A stretch of DNA of 64,000 nucleotides. Source: Cyprinodon diabolis (taxonomy: Eukaryota; Chordata; Actinopteri; Cyprinodontiformes; Cyprinodontidae). The notes under the pieces were generated by a model, which searched no databases, had not been told where the DNA came from, and was given only the letters and a program-made list of their open reading frames with translations. Shown in pieces: positions 35,101 through 47,000 of this stretch (position 1 is its first letter; each line of letters starts with the position of its first letter). The DNA lies in contig CM060065.1 in NCBI GenBank assembly GCA_030533445.1, forward strand, positions 51,281,964-51,345,963. Reading direction: 5' to 3'. Made by a program: the position numbers and the translations under genes.

Positions 35101-37448
35101 TAGTCAATCACCATAAAGTTAAAAGAATGAAAGAAAAAGGGGAAACAAAGTATTGGCGTGGGAATATATTTTACTTTATATGTGGATGAATGGAAGTTTT
35201 AGTGCAATATCTCAATCATTGAGAATCCTTGAAGTCCTATCATTTACTCATTAAAAACTCATTATTATTAGGAAAATGTTACAGTCACTCAGTAAATACT
35301 AAGACGCTCATCTGTAAACTTTAATAAAGGCCAATGAAAGCATTTGCTAAGTCATTGTAACGTGCAATGAACCAGCACAACTTAACATCATTAATATCCA
35401 ACTACACCGAATATAAAGTGACAATACTGCAACTCCTCATTCCTAATTAATAGTAAGTTCATCTAAAAATAGTTTGGAACATGTAAAAAAACAAAAAAAC
35501 ATCCATTATTTTACTTTTGTTGAGGATAATTAAACCTGAAAGCCTTTATTTATTTTTAATCAAGCTAAAATGATGCATCTTTTGTTTCAAATGCTAATGT
35601 GTGAAAATGAAGCTGTCCAACAGAGTTCAGTCTTTAAATGCACCATAAACTTAAACTATTCCTCTCTTACCTGCAGTCATTCCAGATAGTTAACCCTCCA
35701 AAGACTCCCCTCCCTCCAAAGCTCTTTCACAAAAGTATGTATGTTTATATCCACATGTGTATATATATATATAAATGTGCGTATATATGCGCGTGTAATT
35801 ACGTAGGTCTTCTGGTTGTGGGTAGCTGTAAGTGACTGGGAGGGGAGTTTTTCAGCACAGGTCCCACGGGTTGGCTGTCTACTCATTTGTTAATGACAAG
35901 CATTTGGGGGAGTCATCGATTTCCCCTGGCACTAATTAAGAGCAGGCTCATTAAAACGTTTGCAATACATCCTGTGTTAACTTTGCAGTCGTTTTGTTGC
36001 TCTATTTTTTCCCCCCATTCTGTGTGTTGTTCATCTTTTATTTTGCGACAAACAACCTTGTGACATCAGAGAGAAAAATTAGGGGAAAATGCAAGAGGTC
36101 CTTTGATTATTTAGCTTTTGGTTAAACAAAGGGACAGAAGTGGAAGGTTAAGTTGCAAAATCTGCACTCATCTCACATTGGCATGATTATTTATTGTATA
36201 AAAATAACAAAAAAGCAAGGTTTTTGTTATTTTATTCCAAAAAAATGCTTCAAGAGGGAAGGGCCGCTAAGGATTAGTTGTAAATATTTAACACAACTGT
36301 TGAAATAATAAGAGAAAACTCTTGGCTTTGATTCCAGCTAAGCTCACTAACGGTGGGAGGCATTTGAGCAGACATCCATTTAGGAGTGCAATCTGTCTTA
36401 AAAGCCCATGCCTCTTATTCCGAGCAGCCATATTGATCCGTCCAACTGTTCTTCTTGTGTGTGTTTATGTCTGCTGCCAGGTCAGATATGTGTTCTTGGA
36501 GCCTGCCAATGTCCGTGCACTGCTGCCTGACCACAGTTCATGAGGTGATTTGTTGGATTCTGGCTTACCTTTTTTTTTATTTCTTTTCTTGTTAGAGTTG
36601 TAGCCTCCTGTCACTCTCTTTTCCAATTGTTTTTTTTTCCCTGTAGGAGGATGAAGATAACAACATATTTGTTGTTACCCTTACAGCTCATTGAATGCAA
36701 GCTTAATTAAATTTAAAAAGTAACTTAATTAAAAGTAATTATTCTACTATCATGGAAAAAATATTAGACCTCAATATGTTTGTTTTTTATCTTCATTTTT
36801 TCCTCTAGGTGATATACTTTTAAACAAGAAATTTAGGAAAACAAGAGTGATGTAGCAGCATGTATTTTCATGCTCATAATTCAGTAATTTAAAAATTACA
36901 TAAATGAATGATATAATCAGAATGAGCTCTAAAGCAAGGCTGTCTCACAGCTACTGTCTCCTTTTTACATTTTACATTAAATATATTCAAGATCCTCACA
37001 AAAACTTTATCAGTTGAATAAGATAACAGAGTAAACGAACTATTAAGAGTTTGCAACAACTGGCTTTATTTTTTTTTACATCACCACTGAAGAATTTTGA
37101 CCCAAATTCCTTTGCAGATCAAGTAAGCCATGGCCGGAGACGGTGGGGACAGACCAGTCTGTTGTCCCGGGCTTGGAATATGGGAGAGTCCAAAGACACA
37201 CCCTGAGTGATAGTTTAATTCAGCTCTGTCCAAAGACAACCCTATATACAGTGCGCATAAAGCAAGCAGGGAGAGTCAAACATGCACAATCAAATGCTCA
37301 TTTAGATAAAACGTACTTCATCTATAGTAGGACCTCAGGAGTACAGAAAACAGATACCGTGATATAGTGATCCTTTTGGAGCTTGAAAAAAGAACAATGA
37401 GGAACGCTTATTAGGGACAATACAAGATATCGTTCATCGTGCCCCCGT
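35101..37448. other. No gene recognised; possible conserved and exon-like segments
   Basis: 35880-35990 (with 'gcactaattaagagcaggct') is compact and repeat-free and could be a conserved noncoding element. 36481-36543 follows a splice acceptor-like 'gtttatgtctgctgccag' and stays open to a TGA. Both are weak suggestions. The rest shows nothing. Confidence 0.3.
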
Positions 37449-37690
37449 CAGGGGCGTCAACTGACTCAAAACTATACAGGGGCACAATCGGGCGCCAAAT
37501 AAAATGCGAGCGTACATGGCGCGCAAGCAAAATCATTTTCGGGCAATTATTTATTTTAAAAAAAGCATGGGCACAGATAATTAATGCAAGCATACAAGCA
37601 AGCATTTTATAGAACATATTTATTATTATAAAGCATCATAAATAAATTGTACAATCAGATTGTTATTTTCTGCATCATTAAATATCTACC
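37449..37690. repeat. hAT-like left end (partial)
   Basis: CAGGGGCGTCAACTGACTC resembles the terminus at 25505. The subterminal 'atacaggggcacaatc' fits the same group. The right end was not found. Confidence 0.4.
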
Positions 37691-38800
37691 TGAACCAACT
37701 GAATTGGCCCACTTGGGAACTTAGAGGGGAACGCCGTTTTTTTTTTTACATTGGGCCCTTGATTTAACGTCATTACATCATGTTCTACTCACCAATATTA
37801 GTTTTTTTGTCATTCTGAGCCGTTCTGAAGATATTCCGTTAGGTTTGTTAGGTTTATTCTTTATACATCATGTGCATTTTTATTCTGTTAGCCAGATTAG
37901 ACAGAGTAGAAGGCCTTCCTTCACATGGTGGATGTCACTGTGTGTACGGAGGTCATCTAATCAGGACAGCCTTTGTGTCTTTAAGAAAACCCAGGATATG
38001 GGCACATCTTGGAGCCGGTCTGATAGAGGAGAGCTATCTGTAACCCTTAAGCATAGAGGCAAGCTGCATATGGGTCAGGGCATTGATGGCGTGTCAGTTT
38101 CTGATACGGACAGCTAAGCATCCACCTGATGCAATACATAGACTCATAAGGTATAAGAAGCAGGAGATGACCTTGTTCGTTACTCTGTCCTGTAACGACC
38201 TGATCTGGAATAAACTCTGTCACTTTTTTCCTCCTGTTTTATAGTCCTTTTTATATGTTTTTATCCAGTTTGAGTTAAGAGTAGTAAATAACTTGCTCCC
38301 AGGAAAAGAATCGTGAGGAAGCCCCGAGGCGCAACAGCTTTTTTAGGGGACATAATTTCCTTATTTAACAGGTTATATCTAAGTAACGTCTTCCTATGGG
38401 CAACGACTTGAAGGCACAAACTAAACTGTTCATCATTTATTCTTTATGGTACGCCAGCATTCAGAACATGTAGGCGAATCACTGTCCCCCAGACAACCGC
38501 GGTTATATTTTTTATAAATATATATTTTTTTAAACAAAATGGCGCATGTATGACGTACGACATCCACACGCTCTACCCCTTCTATTCATTCTAGCTAATC
38601 TGAATCCTTCAATTCCATTTGGAGAGCGGGATCATCTGTGGTCGACAATCTGGGATTCACATGGAAAATAATAGAATATAGTCTACTTTTTGTAGATGTT
38701 TGTTAATTAACATAGTTGCTCTTAAATAAACACATTCTCAATAAAATTTGTTTTTATATATTAAACAAATATAAAGCTGACTAATACCTTATCAAATCAT
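37691..38800. repeat. Unclassified repeat-like region with LTR-like signals
   Basis: 38140-38225 has a TATA-like 'gtataagaagcagg' followed 60 bp later by GGAATAAACTC, the spacing seen in the promoter and polyadenylation part of some retroviral LTRs. No TG..CA ends or TSD were found. The flanks 37725-37860 and 38300-38620 look like an additional dispersed element of unknown class. Confidence 0.3.
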
Positions 38801-39780
38801 TAAGGTAAGGCAAGGCAAGACAAATTTATTTGTATAGCACAATTCAGTACAAAGACAATGCAAAGTGCTTTACATGATTAAAATACAGGAAGATAAAACA
38901 GAATCAAAGCAAGTAGGAAAAAAATAAATAAATAAAATAAAAATGCAGAAACAAAAAAGAATATTAAAAACATTTGGATTAAAGAAAATATGTTTTAGTT
39001 GAACTATTTAACTAGAACAGTCTGAGGCAATCCTAAACAAATGTGTTTTTAGTCTTGATTTAAAGGAACTCAGGCTTTCCGCACTTTTGCAGTTTTCTGG
39101 AAGTTTGTTCCAGATAAGTGGAGCATTGGAACTAAATGCTGCTTCTCCATGTTTAGTTCTGGTTCTAGGTCTGCAGAGCAGGCTGGAGCCAGAAGACCTG
39201 AGTGGTCTGGAGGGTTGATACACTGATAGCAAGTCTGTGATGTATTTAGGTGCTAAGCCATTCAGAGATTTATAGACTAACAGAAGGATTTTAAAGTCTA
39301 TTCTCTGAGATACAGGGAGCCAGTGGAAGGACTTTAGAACCGGGGTGATGTGCTCTACTTTCTTAGTCTTAGTGAGGACACGGGCAGCAGTGTTCTGGAT
39401 CATCTGCAGCTGTCTGATCCACTTTTTAGGCAGACCTGTGAAAACACCGTTGCAGTAATCAATTCGACTAAAAATAAACGCATGGATTAGTTTTTCCAGA
39501 TCTTACTGAGACATTAGTCCTTTAATCCTGGAAATGTTCTTCAGGTGATAAAAAGCCGACCTTGTAATTGTCTTTAAATGCTTTTGGAGGTTCAAGTCTG
39601 AATCCAGCACTACACCTAGATTTGGGGCCTGATCAGTGGTTACTAGCTGAAGCGCCTGAAGCTGTGTGCTAACTTTAGATCTCTCCTCTATTGGTCCAAA
39701 GTTTTGTTTTTATTCAGTTGAAGAAAATTATGGTACATCCAGGCATTGATTTCTTCTAAGCATTTCCTCAGTGCTTGAAA
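38801..39780 (-). mobile_element. CR1/L2-type LINE, 5'-truncated 3' half
   Basis: The minus strand encodes, from about 39780 downward, the C-terminal part of a LINE reverse transcriptase and then a 3' untranslated region ending in a 'gcaaggcaag' repeat with 'tttatttgtatagcacaatt'. The 3' end lies at about 38801. The copy is truncated at its 5' end, as is usual for LINE insertions. A second, more decayed relative lies at 12640-13180. Confidence 0.82.
39008..39780 (-). pseudogene. LINE reverse transcriptase C-terminal region
   Basis: The open part from 39403 to 39008 encodes 131 residues, including IQNTAARVLTKTKK, HWLPVSQRIDFKILLLVYKS and LNGLAPKYITDLL, and ends FKSRLKTHLF. These are hallmark blocks of the region after the RT palm in CR1/L2-type LINEs. 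Reverse transcriptase copies element RNA at the target nick. Upstream, in the same sense but with stops and shifts, are NLGVVLDSDLNLQKH and FSRIDYCNGVF. The endonuclease and the catalytic palm are absent, so the copy is dead. Confidence 0.82.
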
Positions 39781-41990
39781 TTAAACACATACAATATGTT
39801 TGTAGTTTTGTGACACTATATTGGACCATGCAAAACACAGATTTATCTTCATAAAGCCTCAGAAGGGCAAGATTTATATACAAAAAGTAAACATGTACAT
39901 GAAATTATCTTTTTATTTTATAAAGCGTTTTGCAATGTTATTTATTGTTGGAATTCATATAAATATACGGGTGTGTTACATTAGTATATGTTTGTTTTGT
40001 TTTTGGTATACGTCTATTTTAAATTTATTGCCCACCCCGGAGAAAATTCCACCAGCCGCCTCTGGTTTGTACCTGTCGGTTCTGGTGAGGGCTCTACCTG
40101 CAGTGTATATTATAGTGTATATTTTGATTTTTTTGTAACAGGCCAACAAATAAAGGATTGCAGTAATCAAGAAGTGCAGACACAAAGGCATTAAAGAGGG
40201 TGGTGCTGACAGGAGCTGGAGAAGAGTATAGATCGGTCAGCCTTCTGCTACATCGGAATATTGTTTTTATTTTTCAGGTAACTTTTAATATAATTTTTAT
40301 TCAGACTGTTGGTCCTGTGGGTTCATGCCTGTTTCAGAGTAAATAGCCTTTAGCTCCTTTTTTTAGGTGGGAAGGTGGAACAGGGGTCACAGTTCAAAAT
40401 GTCTCTGCTGATTTCAAATAAAAAAATGTTAGTCTTCTGCCTGATCGTCCATATCATCGCAATTAGATATTTTAGCTTTATAGAAAAATAGTTTTTGTAA
40501 TTTCACTATAATTAGAGTTTTTAGCAAGATTAAAAAGAGTAAATATCCTTTCACTGTTCAAAGTTGTTGTTTCAGAACAAATTTCCAACAAGATAACTGA
40601 AAAGACCTTGTTTTCAGAGGTTTGTATTCTTCATGGAGTAACCACTGAACTCTACAAAGCTATGAGGGTCATCCAACAAACAAATAACAAAAACAAATTT
40701 GTCTCTGAGGCCAGAAGTTACTGAACATTTTTTTATATATATGTATATTTATTTTCAGCTGAAAAACCTTTTCAAAGTTTCTACTAAAGTGAGTTGACCA
40801 TCCTAAAAGTTTGACCAAAAAAAGAAAATCAAACAATTTTCCTGCGTCAAATGCATTCCTTTTATAATTGCAAACTAAAGAGAAAGCCGTTATGATTGTT
40901 GATCTTTCATATCCAATTTGACAGCTAATGGTAACTTATTTAAAATGATTTAAACACACCTGTTATAGTTCATTTTAAGAGTGTTGCCTAAGACCCTACT
41001 ACTATCAGCCAGAACATATTTGAAAAATGGAAAATACGTATTTTAATATTGCCAGGTGGAAGGAGATAAAACTGTCAGAGCTAGAAGAAAAATGGCAATA
41101 ACTATATGGAATCATGTAAACCTCAGTTACCTCAGTGGGGTTTGTTGTGTTTTTAAGTTATATTCTGATCCAGCACCTGCTAGTTTCTTTGATATGGAAA
41201 TGTACCTTTAGTCATATTGCAAAAGAATCATTTATTAATCTTTGAGTTTATCCCTTTTAGTTTTCTTTCACCCAAACACTTGCTTATAGAGCATATTTCA
41301 AAGGTGTGCAGCTTAAAGCTAACTCAACTGCTGCTGTGGAGCTTCATTGCTCCTTCGGGGCTGCTCTTAGCCTGTTTGTTATCTCACTGATTAATGCGCT
41401 TCTTGTTTAATCGATTAGAAGTTTTTCTGGCAAGTTTGTTGAATTTGTGATTTTTCAGATATCTAAAAAGGGTTTTAATCAAAGTTTTCATAGACTTTTT
41501 ATTTATAACTTTTACAGACTATTGTTGGAGTGTCTAACAGTTGAAAAAGTAACTAAGGTCATCAAATACAGATATTAAATTAATTAATTAATAATATAAT
41601 ATATTCAATATTATATTATTATTATATTGCATTACAATAGACTGAGATTGGAACCTATGATCAACTAAAGTCACCCAGACATTTTGTTCATTCCAGACCG
41701 TTTTATTTAGAACAGAGGTGCCAAAACATTTCAGATTCTTTGAGTTATACTCAGACTGACATCTTTTGTGTAAAAAGTTATTTTTTAAAGAAAAAAGCAA
41801 GCTTTTACTTTTTCACTTTTGTACTTAAGTACATTATAGATACGCAAACATTGCAGGTGCCATCCAATGATGACATAAATCTGAATAAAACTTGATTAGG
41901 TTCTTTTCTAAGCTAAGGAATCATTGGCACCTTTAATAATCTAATACTTTAATAATCCCAGAGGGATTGTTACACTATCCAGTTACAGTT
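39781..41990. other. No gene recognised
   Basis: 41930-41990 ('ctttaataatcccagaggg') may be an antisense LINE tail. The rest shows no boundary or domain. Confidence 0.4.
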
Positions 41991-41991
41991 T

Positions 41992-41997
41992 TATATA

Positions 41998-42059
<62 letters not shown>
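41992..42059. repeat. (TA)n microsatellite
   Basis: Almost uninterrupted TA, directly adjoining the 3' end of the LINE below. Confidence 0.96.
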
Positions 42060-42064
<5 letters not shown>

Positions 42065-42069
42065 AAAAA

Positions 42070-43205
42070 ATGTTTTCTCCCCCCTCGTGGGGGGGTATGT
42101 GTCATCCTCAAGCTCGGGTCCTCTACCAGAGGCCTGAGAGTTTGAGGGTTCTGCGCAGTATCTTAGCTGTTCCTAGGACTGCGCTCTTCTGGACAGAGAC
42201 CTCTGATGTTTTACCTGGAATCTGCTGTAGCCACTCTCCCAGTTTGGGGGTCACAGCCCCCAGTGCTCCAATTACCACTGGCACCACTGCTGCTCTTACT
42301 TTCCATTTACATTTTTTCTAGCTCCTCTTTCAGCCCTTGGTATTTCTCAAGCTTCTCGTGTTCTTTCTTCTTGATGTTGCTGTCGCTTGGGATTGCCACA
42401 TCTATCACTACTGCCTTCTTCTGCTGTTTGTCGATCAACACGATGTCTGGTTGGTTAGCCATCACCTGTTTGTCAGTCTGGATCTTGAAGTCCCATAGGA
42501 TCTTAGCTCGCTCATTCTCAACTACCTTAGGAGGTGTCTTCCATTTTGACCTTGGGACTTCCAGCCCATACTCATGGCAGATGTTCCTGTACACTATGAC
42601 AGCTACCTGGTTGTGGCGTTCCATGTATGCACTTCCTGCCTGCATTTTACACCCTGCTGTTATGTGCTGTATTGTTTCAGAGGCATCTTTGCACAGTCTG
42701 CATCAGGGGTCCTGCCTGGTGTGGTAGACCCTGGCCTCTATTGATCTTGTACTGAGTGCCTGTTCTTGTGCTGCCATGATTAGTGCCTCTGTGCTGTCCT
42801 TCAGTCCAGCCTTTTCCAGCCACTGGTAGGATTTTTTGATATCAGCCACTTCTTCTATTTGTCTGTGGTATATGCCGTGCAGTGGCTTGTCCCTCCATGA
42901 TGGTTCTCCTTCCTCTTTCTTGTCCTCGCTTTCGGTTTTCTCCTGCCTGAGGTATTCACCAAGTCATTTATCTTTGGGGGCCATCTTTCTGATGTACTCC
43001 TGGGTCTTAGTTGTTTCATCCTGGACAGTGGTCTTGACACTCACTAGCCCTCGGCCTCCCTCGCTACGCTTGGTATACAGTCTCAGGGTGCTGGATTTGG
43101 GGTGGAACCCTCCATGCATTGTGAGGAGCTTTCTTGTCTTGATGTCAGTGGCGCTATCTCCTCCTTTGGCCAGTTTATTATACCAGCGGGGTGACTTGAT
43201 ACTGG

Positions 43206-43206
<1 letters not shown>
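42070..43206 (-). mobile_element. LINE with restriction-enzyme-like endonuclease, 3' part
   Basis: The minus strand encodes the C-terminal part of a LINE whose endonuclease is of the PD-(D/E)xK type (R2/R4/Rex6 group; exact clade inferred). It is 5'-truncated near 43206 and bounded on both sides by TA microsatellites. Frameshifts and stops break the reading frame. Confidence 0.8.
42123..43206 (-). pseudogene. LINE C-terminal protein: CCHC finger and REL endonuclease
   Basis: From the upstream side the minus strand reads TRKLLTMHGGFHPKSSTLRL and GGRGLVSVKTTVQDETTK. Next comes CRLCKDASETIQHITAGC, a C-x2-C-x8-H-x4-C zinc-binding motif. The endonuclease core follows with QPDIVLID and AVVIDVAIPSDSNI, where PD and the later D fit the nuclease active site. 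The chain ends with WLQQIPGKTSEVSVQKSA and a stop near 42123. The endonuclease nicks the insertion target for target-primed reverse transcription. Defects are a TGA just before the CCHC motif, a frameshift after EELEKM (about 42307) and another near 43190. Confidence 0.8.

Positions 43207-43208
<2 letters not shown>

Positions 43209-43272
<64 letters not shown>
43209..43272. repeat. (TA)n microsatellite
   Basis: Perfect TA tract next to the 5'-truncated end of the LINE. Confidence 0.96.
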
Positions 43273-43276
<4 letters not shown>

Positions 43277-43369
43277 CAACTACACAAGATAATAAAGATA
43301 AAAATAAAAAAAAGATAAAATATATACACATATAGCTCTTCTGTACTGGATGAATATCCTACTTTTAAT

Positions 43370-43445
43370 GTACTTTTTTATTGTTCCTTTTTTGTTTACT
43401 ATTGATCATGTGTCTGAATAAAAGCTTTTGATTGATTGATTTTTG
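43370..43445 (+). repeat. Retroelement 3' tail with TTGA repeats
   Basis: 'gtctgaataaaagctttt' is followed by gattgattgattt, a typical short tandem LINE tail. Confidence 0.4.
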
Positions 43446-43699
43446 AACCTGCACCTTTTCACTTAAGTAAAGGAGTTCAAACATTAATCAGCTAAGTCTT
43501 TTTTTATTACACAGGTAACTTTACCTCTATGTATGTAAAGAATTGAAATATTTTGGACACTTCTGAAGATGTTCAAAAGCAATAGTGATTTAGCAGTTCT
43601 TGGATTCTCCAGTTTGTCTGCCTGGCTGGCAGCAGATGAAGGCTCCTCCAGCCTCTGAAGGGCAGCCACCTTGAGGAAACCTCTGCATGGCTGAAGACA

Positions 43700-43741
43700 C
43701 AAAGCAGCTCAATTTCATCTGACTGAAATTGAGCTGCTTTG
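43700..43741. other. Perfect 18-bp stem-loop
   Basis: CAAAGCAGCTCAATTTCA (43700-43717), loop tctgac, then its exact reverse complement (43724-43741). It could fold in RNA of either strand. There is no evidence of transcription. Confidence 0.8.
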
Positions 43742-43889
43742 CAAAGAAGAATAGGCAAACAAATTATTTTCTATGTATGTAAGCTGGTAAAGACTTGCCA
43801 CAAAGGAATACAATTGGAGGGAGAGGTGGTTCTACAAAATATTGACTGAGTGAGCCTAAATACAAGTTGGTGATGTACAATAAACAATC

Positions 43890-44215
43890 CATTTTCTGCA
43901 CACTCTTAATCTTTCATGGTCACGGCGTCGGTCCCTGTCTCCAGCAGTCACTAAGGTGGGAGGCAGAGTACAGCTTGGACAAATTACCTGTCCAGGGCAA
44001 CACAAAACAAAAACACACAGAATGAACATTGCATGTAAACACCTACATCTTGAAGCAAGTTAGAGTTACCGATTAATGGAATATGCATGCTTGTGAACTA
44101 CTTAAAGAAGTCATAGCACCAGAAGAGGATGAACATTTGCATGATAACATACAAACTACGCCAGGACTATCTAGCTGTATGGCATTAGTGTTAACTGCTG
44201 TGCCACCAAAGATCT
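43890..44215 (-). repeat. Diverged LINE 3' tail (same family as 34502)
   Basis: 'gtccagggcaacacaaaaca' and 'ctagctgtatggcattagtgttaactgctgtgccacc' follow the order of the 34502-34858 fragment at low identity. Confidence 0.45.
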
Positions 44216-44544
44216 GCATGATATATGCAGATGATATTAAAATTGGAAAGAACTCTCAAATGGTGTACTGTATTTGTTGACTATTTCATCACAAGAGATA
44301 GCAGGTAACTCCTGGTATAATAGCATGTTCAGCCCATTGGATTGTGATTACCTTCAGTAGGTGTCAACACCTGACACATGATGTCCATGATGCAAGTTTA
44401 GCTATGTAGCTGTTTTGATTCCAGCCCGTCTGCCTGCTGTTTTCCCCCTGTGCTCTTTGTCAGCAATCAAGCTCATATGATCCACCTGTTCACTGCAACT
44501 CAATCAGTATCAACTAGTGATGGTGAGTTGAGGCCTCATGAGGC
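44216..44544. other. No gene recognised
   Basis: A short YADDIKIG-like reading at 44222-44245 resembles a reverse-transcriptase active site but has no supporting flanks. 44510-44544 may be the left end of an older element interrupted by the next feature. Confidence 0.35.
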
Positions 44545-45754
44545 ATTGGCTCTGTTCGAAAACCTAGGACCTAGGAAGGCAGGATTCGAAGGCTGAGGTC
44601 TGGTCGGATCTCAAGACTCCTCGTTATGCGACCTTAAAATGCGTCCTTCTTTTTGCACGATTTGAAGGACGGGTCCAATGCATCCTCTGTATCCTTGGTT
44701 TACCCAGAATTCATTGCGAAACCAAGCAAGCCGTGATCAGAGGAAAGGTTACTTGGCACCGAACAGTGGTGAAAATTGGAAGTTCAGTTTAATATAATAC
44801 AACTCTGTGAATAGTTCCGTATGAAATGAATGAAAATAGTTGTTTTAATGGTTATTGAGTCAGATATGTGGCGGTAATGTTTGATTTATCTAAAGGTTTT
44901 TATCTGTTACTGTGTAAATGAGTTTGGCTGTAATTTAAGGACAGATTCTAATATATCTGCAGGGGGGGGGGGTTACTATAGATCTGATAGGATTTTTATC
45001 TTTTTATTGCTGTTTTGCACAATATGCTTAACTAAGTATTTTTTGTTGTAGAATATTAGAGATTTTGAAGATATATTTTTAATCATACATTGTTTAGATT
45101 TACTTATATATTTCTAACTCTTTTATAGAATAAAAAAATTCCTTTATTTTCCCACAATGGGCAAATTTACAGCAGCAGAAAGATTATTGAAAATGGTCAC
45201 ACAAATGTGGATCTTAGAATAATGTATAAGAATAACATAATAGGGAAGAGTTAAAATATAAACAATAAAATCCTGTAAAGTGTTTTAACAATATAAAACT
45301 GGAGAATAAATAACCAATATGCAGCTATGGACATTTTTACAGTAATTTGAAAATAGCAGCAACATCAGAGATGTGCAGAATGACAGCAGCAGGTTATTTA
45401 ACTGACTAAGGTTTTTATCATTACATTTGATTTGATTTGTTCCTGCTCCCGGTGGTTGGAACCTTTATTCCACTCTGGATTCTCATCAGTCTTTGTTCAC
45501 TTTATGATAAGAAATAAATAAATAAACAAACAGTTTTGAAAACTTCGGTTTTCATTCTGTTCCTGCCTTGTGTGTCAACTTTCACGGTTGCTAAGCAACA
45601 GAGCATACGGCTGTAAAACCCGCCGAAGGGTAGACCTGGTCGGATTCACAGCCAAAACTCTTCCGGTCTCCTTATTTTAAAGGACTTCGAAGGATCCAGT
45701 CTAGGTAGACCGCGTCCTTGGAGGATGCAGCCCAGGTTTTCGAACAGAGCCATT
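44545..45754. mobile_element. DNA transposon derivative, 18-bp TIR, 3-bp TSD att
   Basis: The element spans 44548-45751 (1204 bp). Both ends read GGCTCTGTTCGAAAACCT in inverted orientation without a mismatch. att flanks both sides. A 3-bp duplication suggests a PIF/Harbinger-type element, though att is not the usual TWA target. The middle (45125-45260) holds an antisense LINE tail ('cctttattttcccacaatgg'). No transposase was seen. Confidence 0.8.
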
Positions 45755-47000
45755 GAACCGTTTGGCCAAATTGCTTCAACGATCCCCACAGTTCATGAGG
45801 CTCCATGGGAACATGTCACCACCTACTGGTGGAGTGCAGAACTAGTTAGTAATAAAATATGTGATTTTTTTTTTGCAATTGCCCCCCGCCCCCATTTAAG
45901 TTCCTTTGAAATTGTTAATGGTTGGTGTGTATAATAAAATCTTTTGTAATTTTTTTTAGTGTAAAATTTCTTAGAACAATCATTTAAGGTGCACAGCTTT
46001 TCTGCCATTTCAGTGAAATAAACTCAAGCAGACAGTGAAGGTGTTTGTGCAAATTAGGCAATGATGAGCAAAATGAAGCCCTAAAGTTTGATATGAAATA
46101 AAATTCAAATATACATGATCAAAAAATAAATTCAAGCAGAAGAAGATAATCATATAAATCAATATTTATAGTATGGAATGCATATAGGTGAAAGGATAAA
46201 CAACTTCCATTTTAAAAATCTAGTATTGTTTACTTTGTTTTCACCTGATCTCCGCGGAGCTTTAGTTATATAGTGGAAAAAAATAATCAAATATTTTACT
46301 CAAGTAACAGTAGTGATATTCTCCTAAGTATATTACTTAGGTAAAATGAAAATCACCCTTATGATTAAAATATGGGATTTTTTTTATATAAAACTACAGA
46401 TTTGAGATTGCTCAACTGTTAAAAGGATTACAAATGTACATAAAATATATCACACTTTTTTTTTATGAAGCAGAAATTTATTTGTATATTTCATTTATCT
46501 CCTGCTAGCATATGGCTGTTTTCTGCTATTCCTTGACTCCCAGGAAGTAGAATAATCAAAAGACGAGCTGTTTCTCACAGGATCATCTGTTCCTCAGTTG
46601 GCACATCTATCCTATTTTTACTTGTTTTGGTGTTCTTGGTGGTGGATGGTTTTCTGGTAATAGTGCCCTTTTTTCTTCAGTTATGATCTGCTGGTGGGCA
46701 GCTCTTCGAAAAGAATAAAGTGAACAGCCTGCAACAATATCCAGTGTTAGCAGTTAGCTCAACAAAAAGCTAATGAACCATTGCAAACAGCTTGTGGGGT
46801 GTAGCAAAAGGGAGAAGTAACATCAAAAGCCCGTTATTGACTGCTGGAGCACGCTTAAGTGAGCAAACTATATCCTAAGGCTGGTGGAAAACAGACACAA
46901 TCCATTGACATGTATACAAGTCAAAGTTAGATGAGCAGCAGCCAGTGTTGCACCAAAGAACAGAAATCCCATGTAACAAAGATTTTACCTAAATTGCCTT
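45755..47000. other. No gene recognised
   Basis: 45755-45850 ('cagttcatgaggctccatgg') may be the right half of the element interrupted at 44545. The remainder shows no feature. Confidence 0.4.

Noticed and set aside
42206..42727. 173-codon plus-strand frame
   Set aside because: It is the antisense of the LINE endonuclease region, which has clear motifs on the minus strand.
44083..44280. YADD-like reading resembling a reverse-transcriptase active site
   Set aside because: No neighbouring RT blocks in any frame; most of the stretch overlaps a diverged LINE 3' tail.
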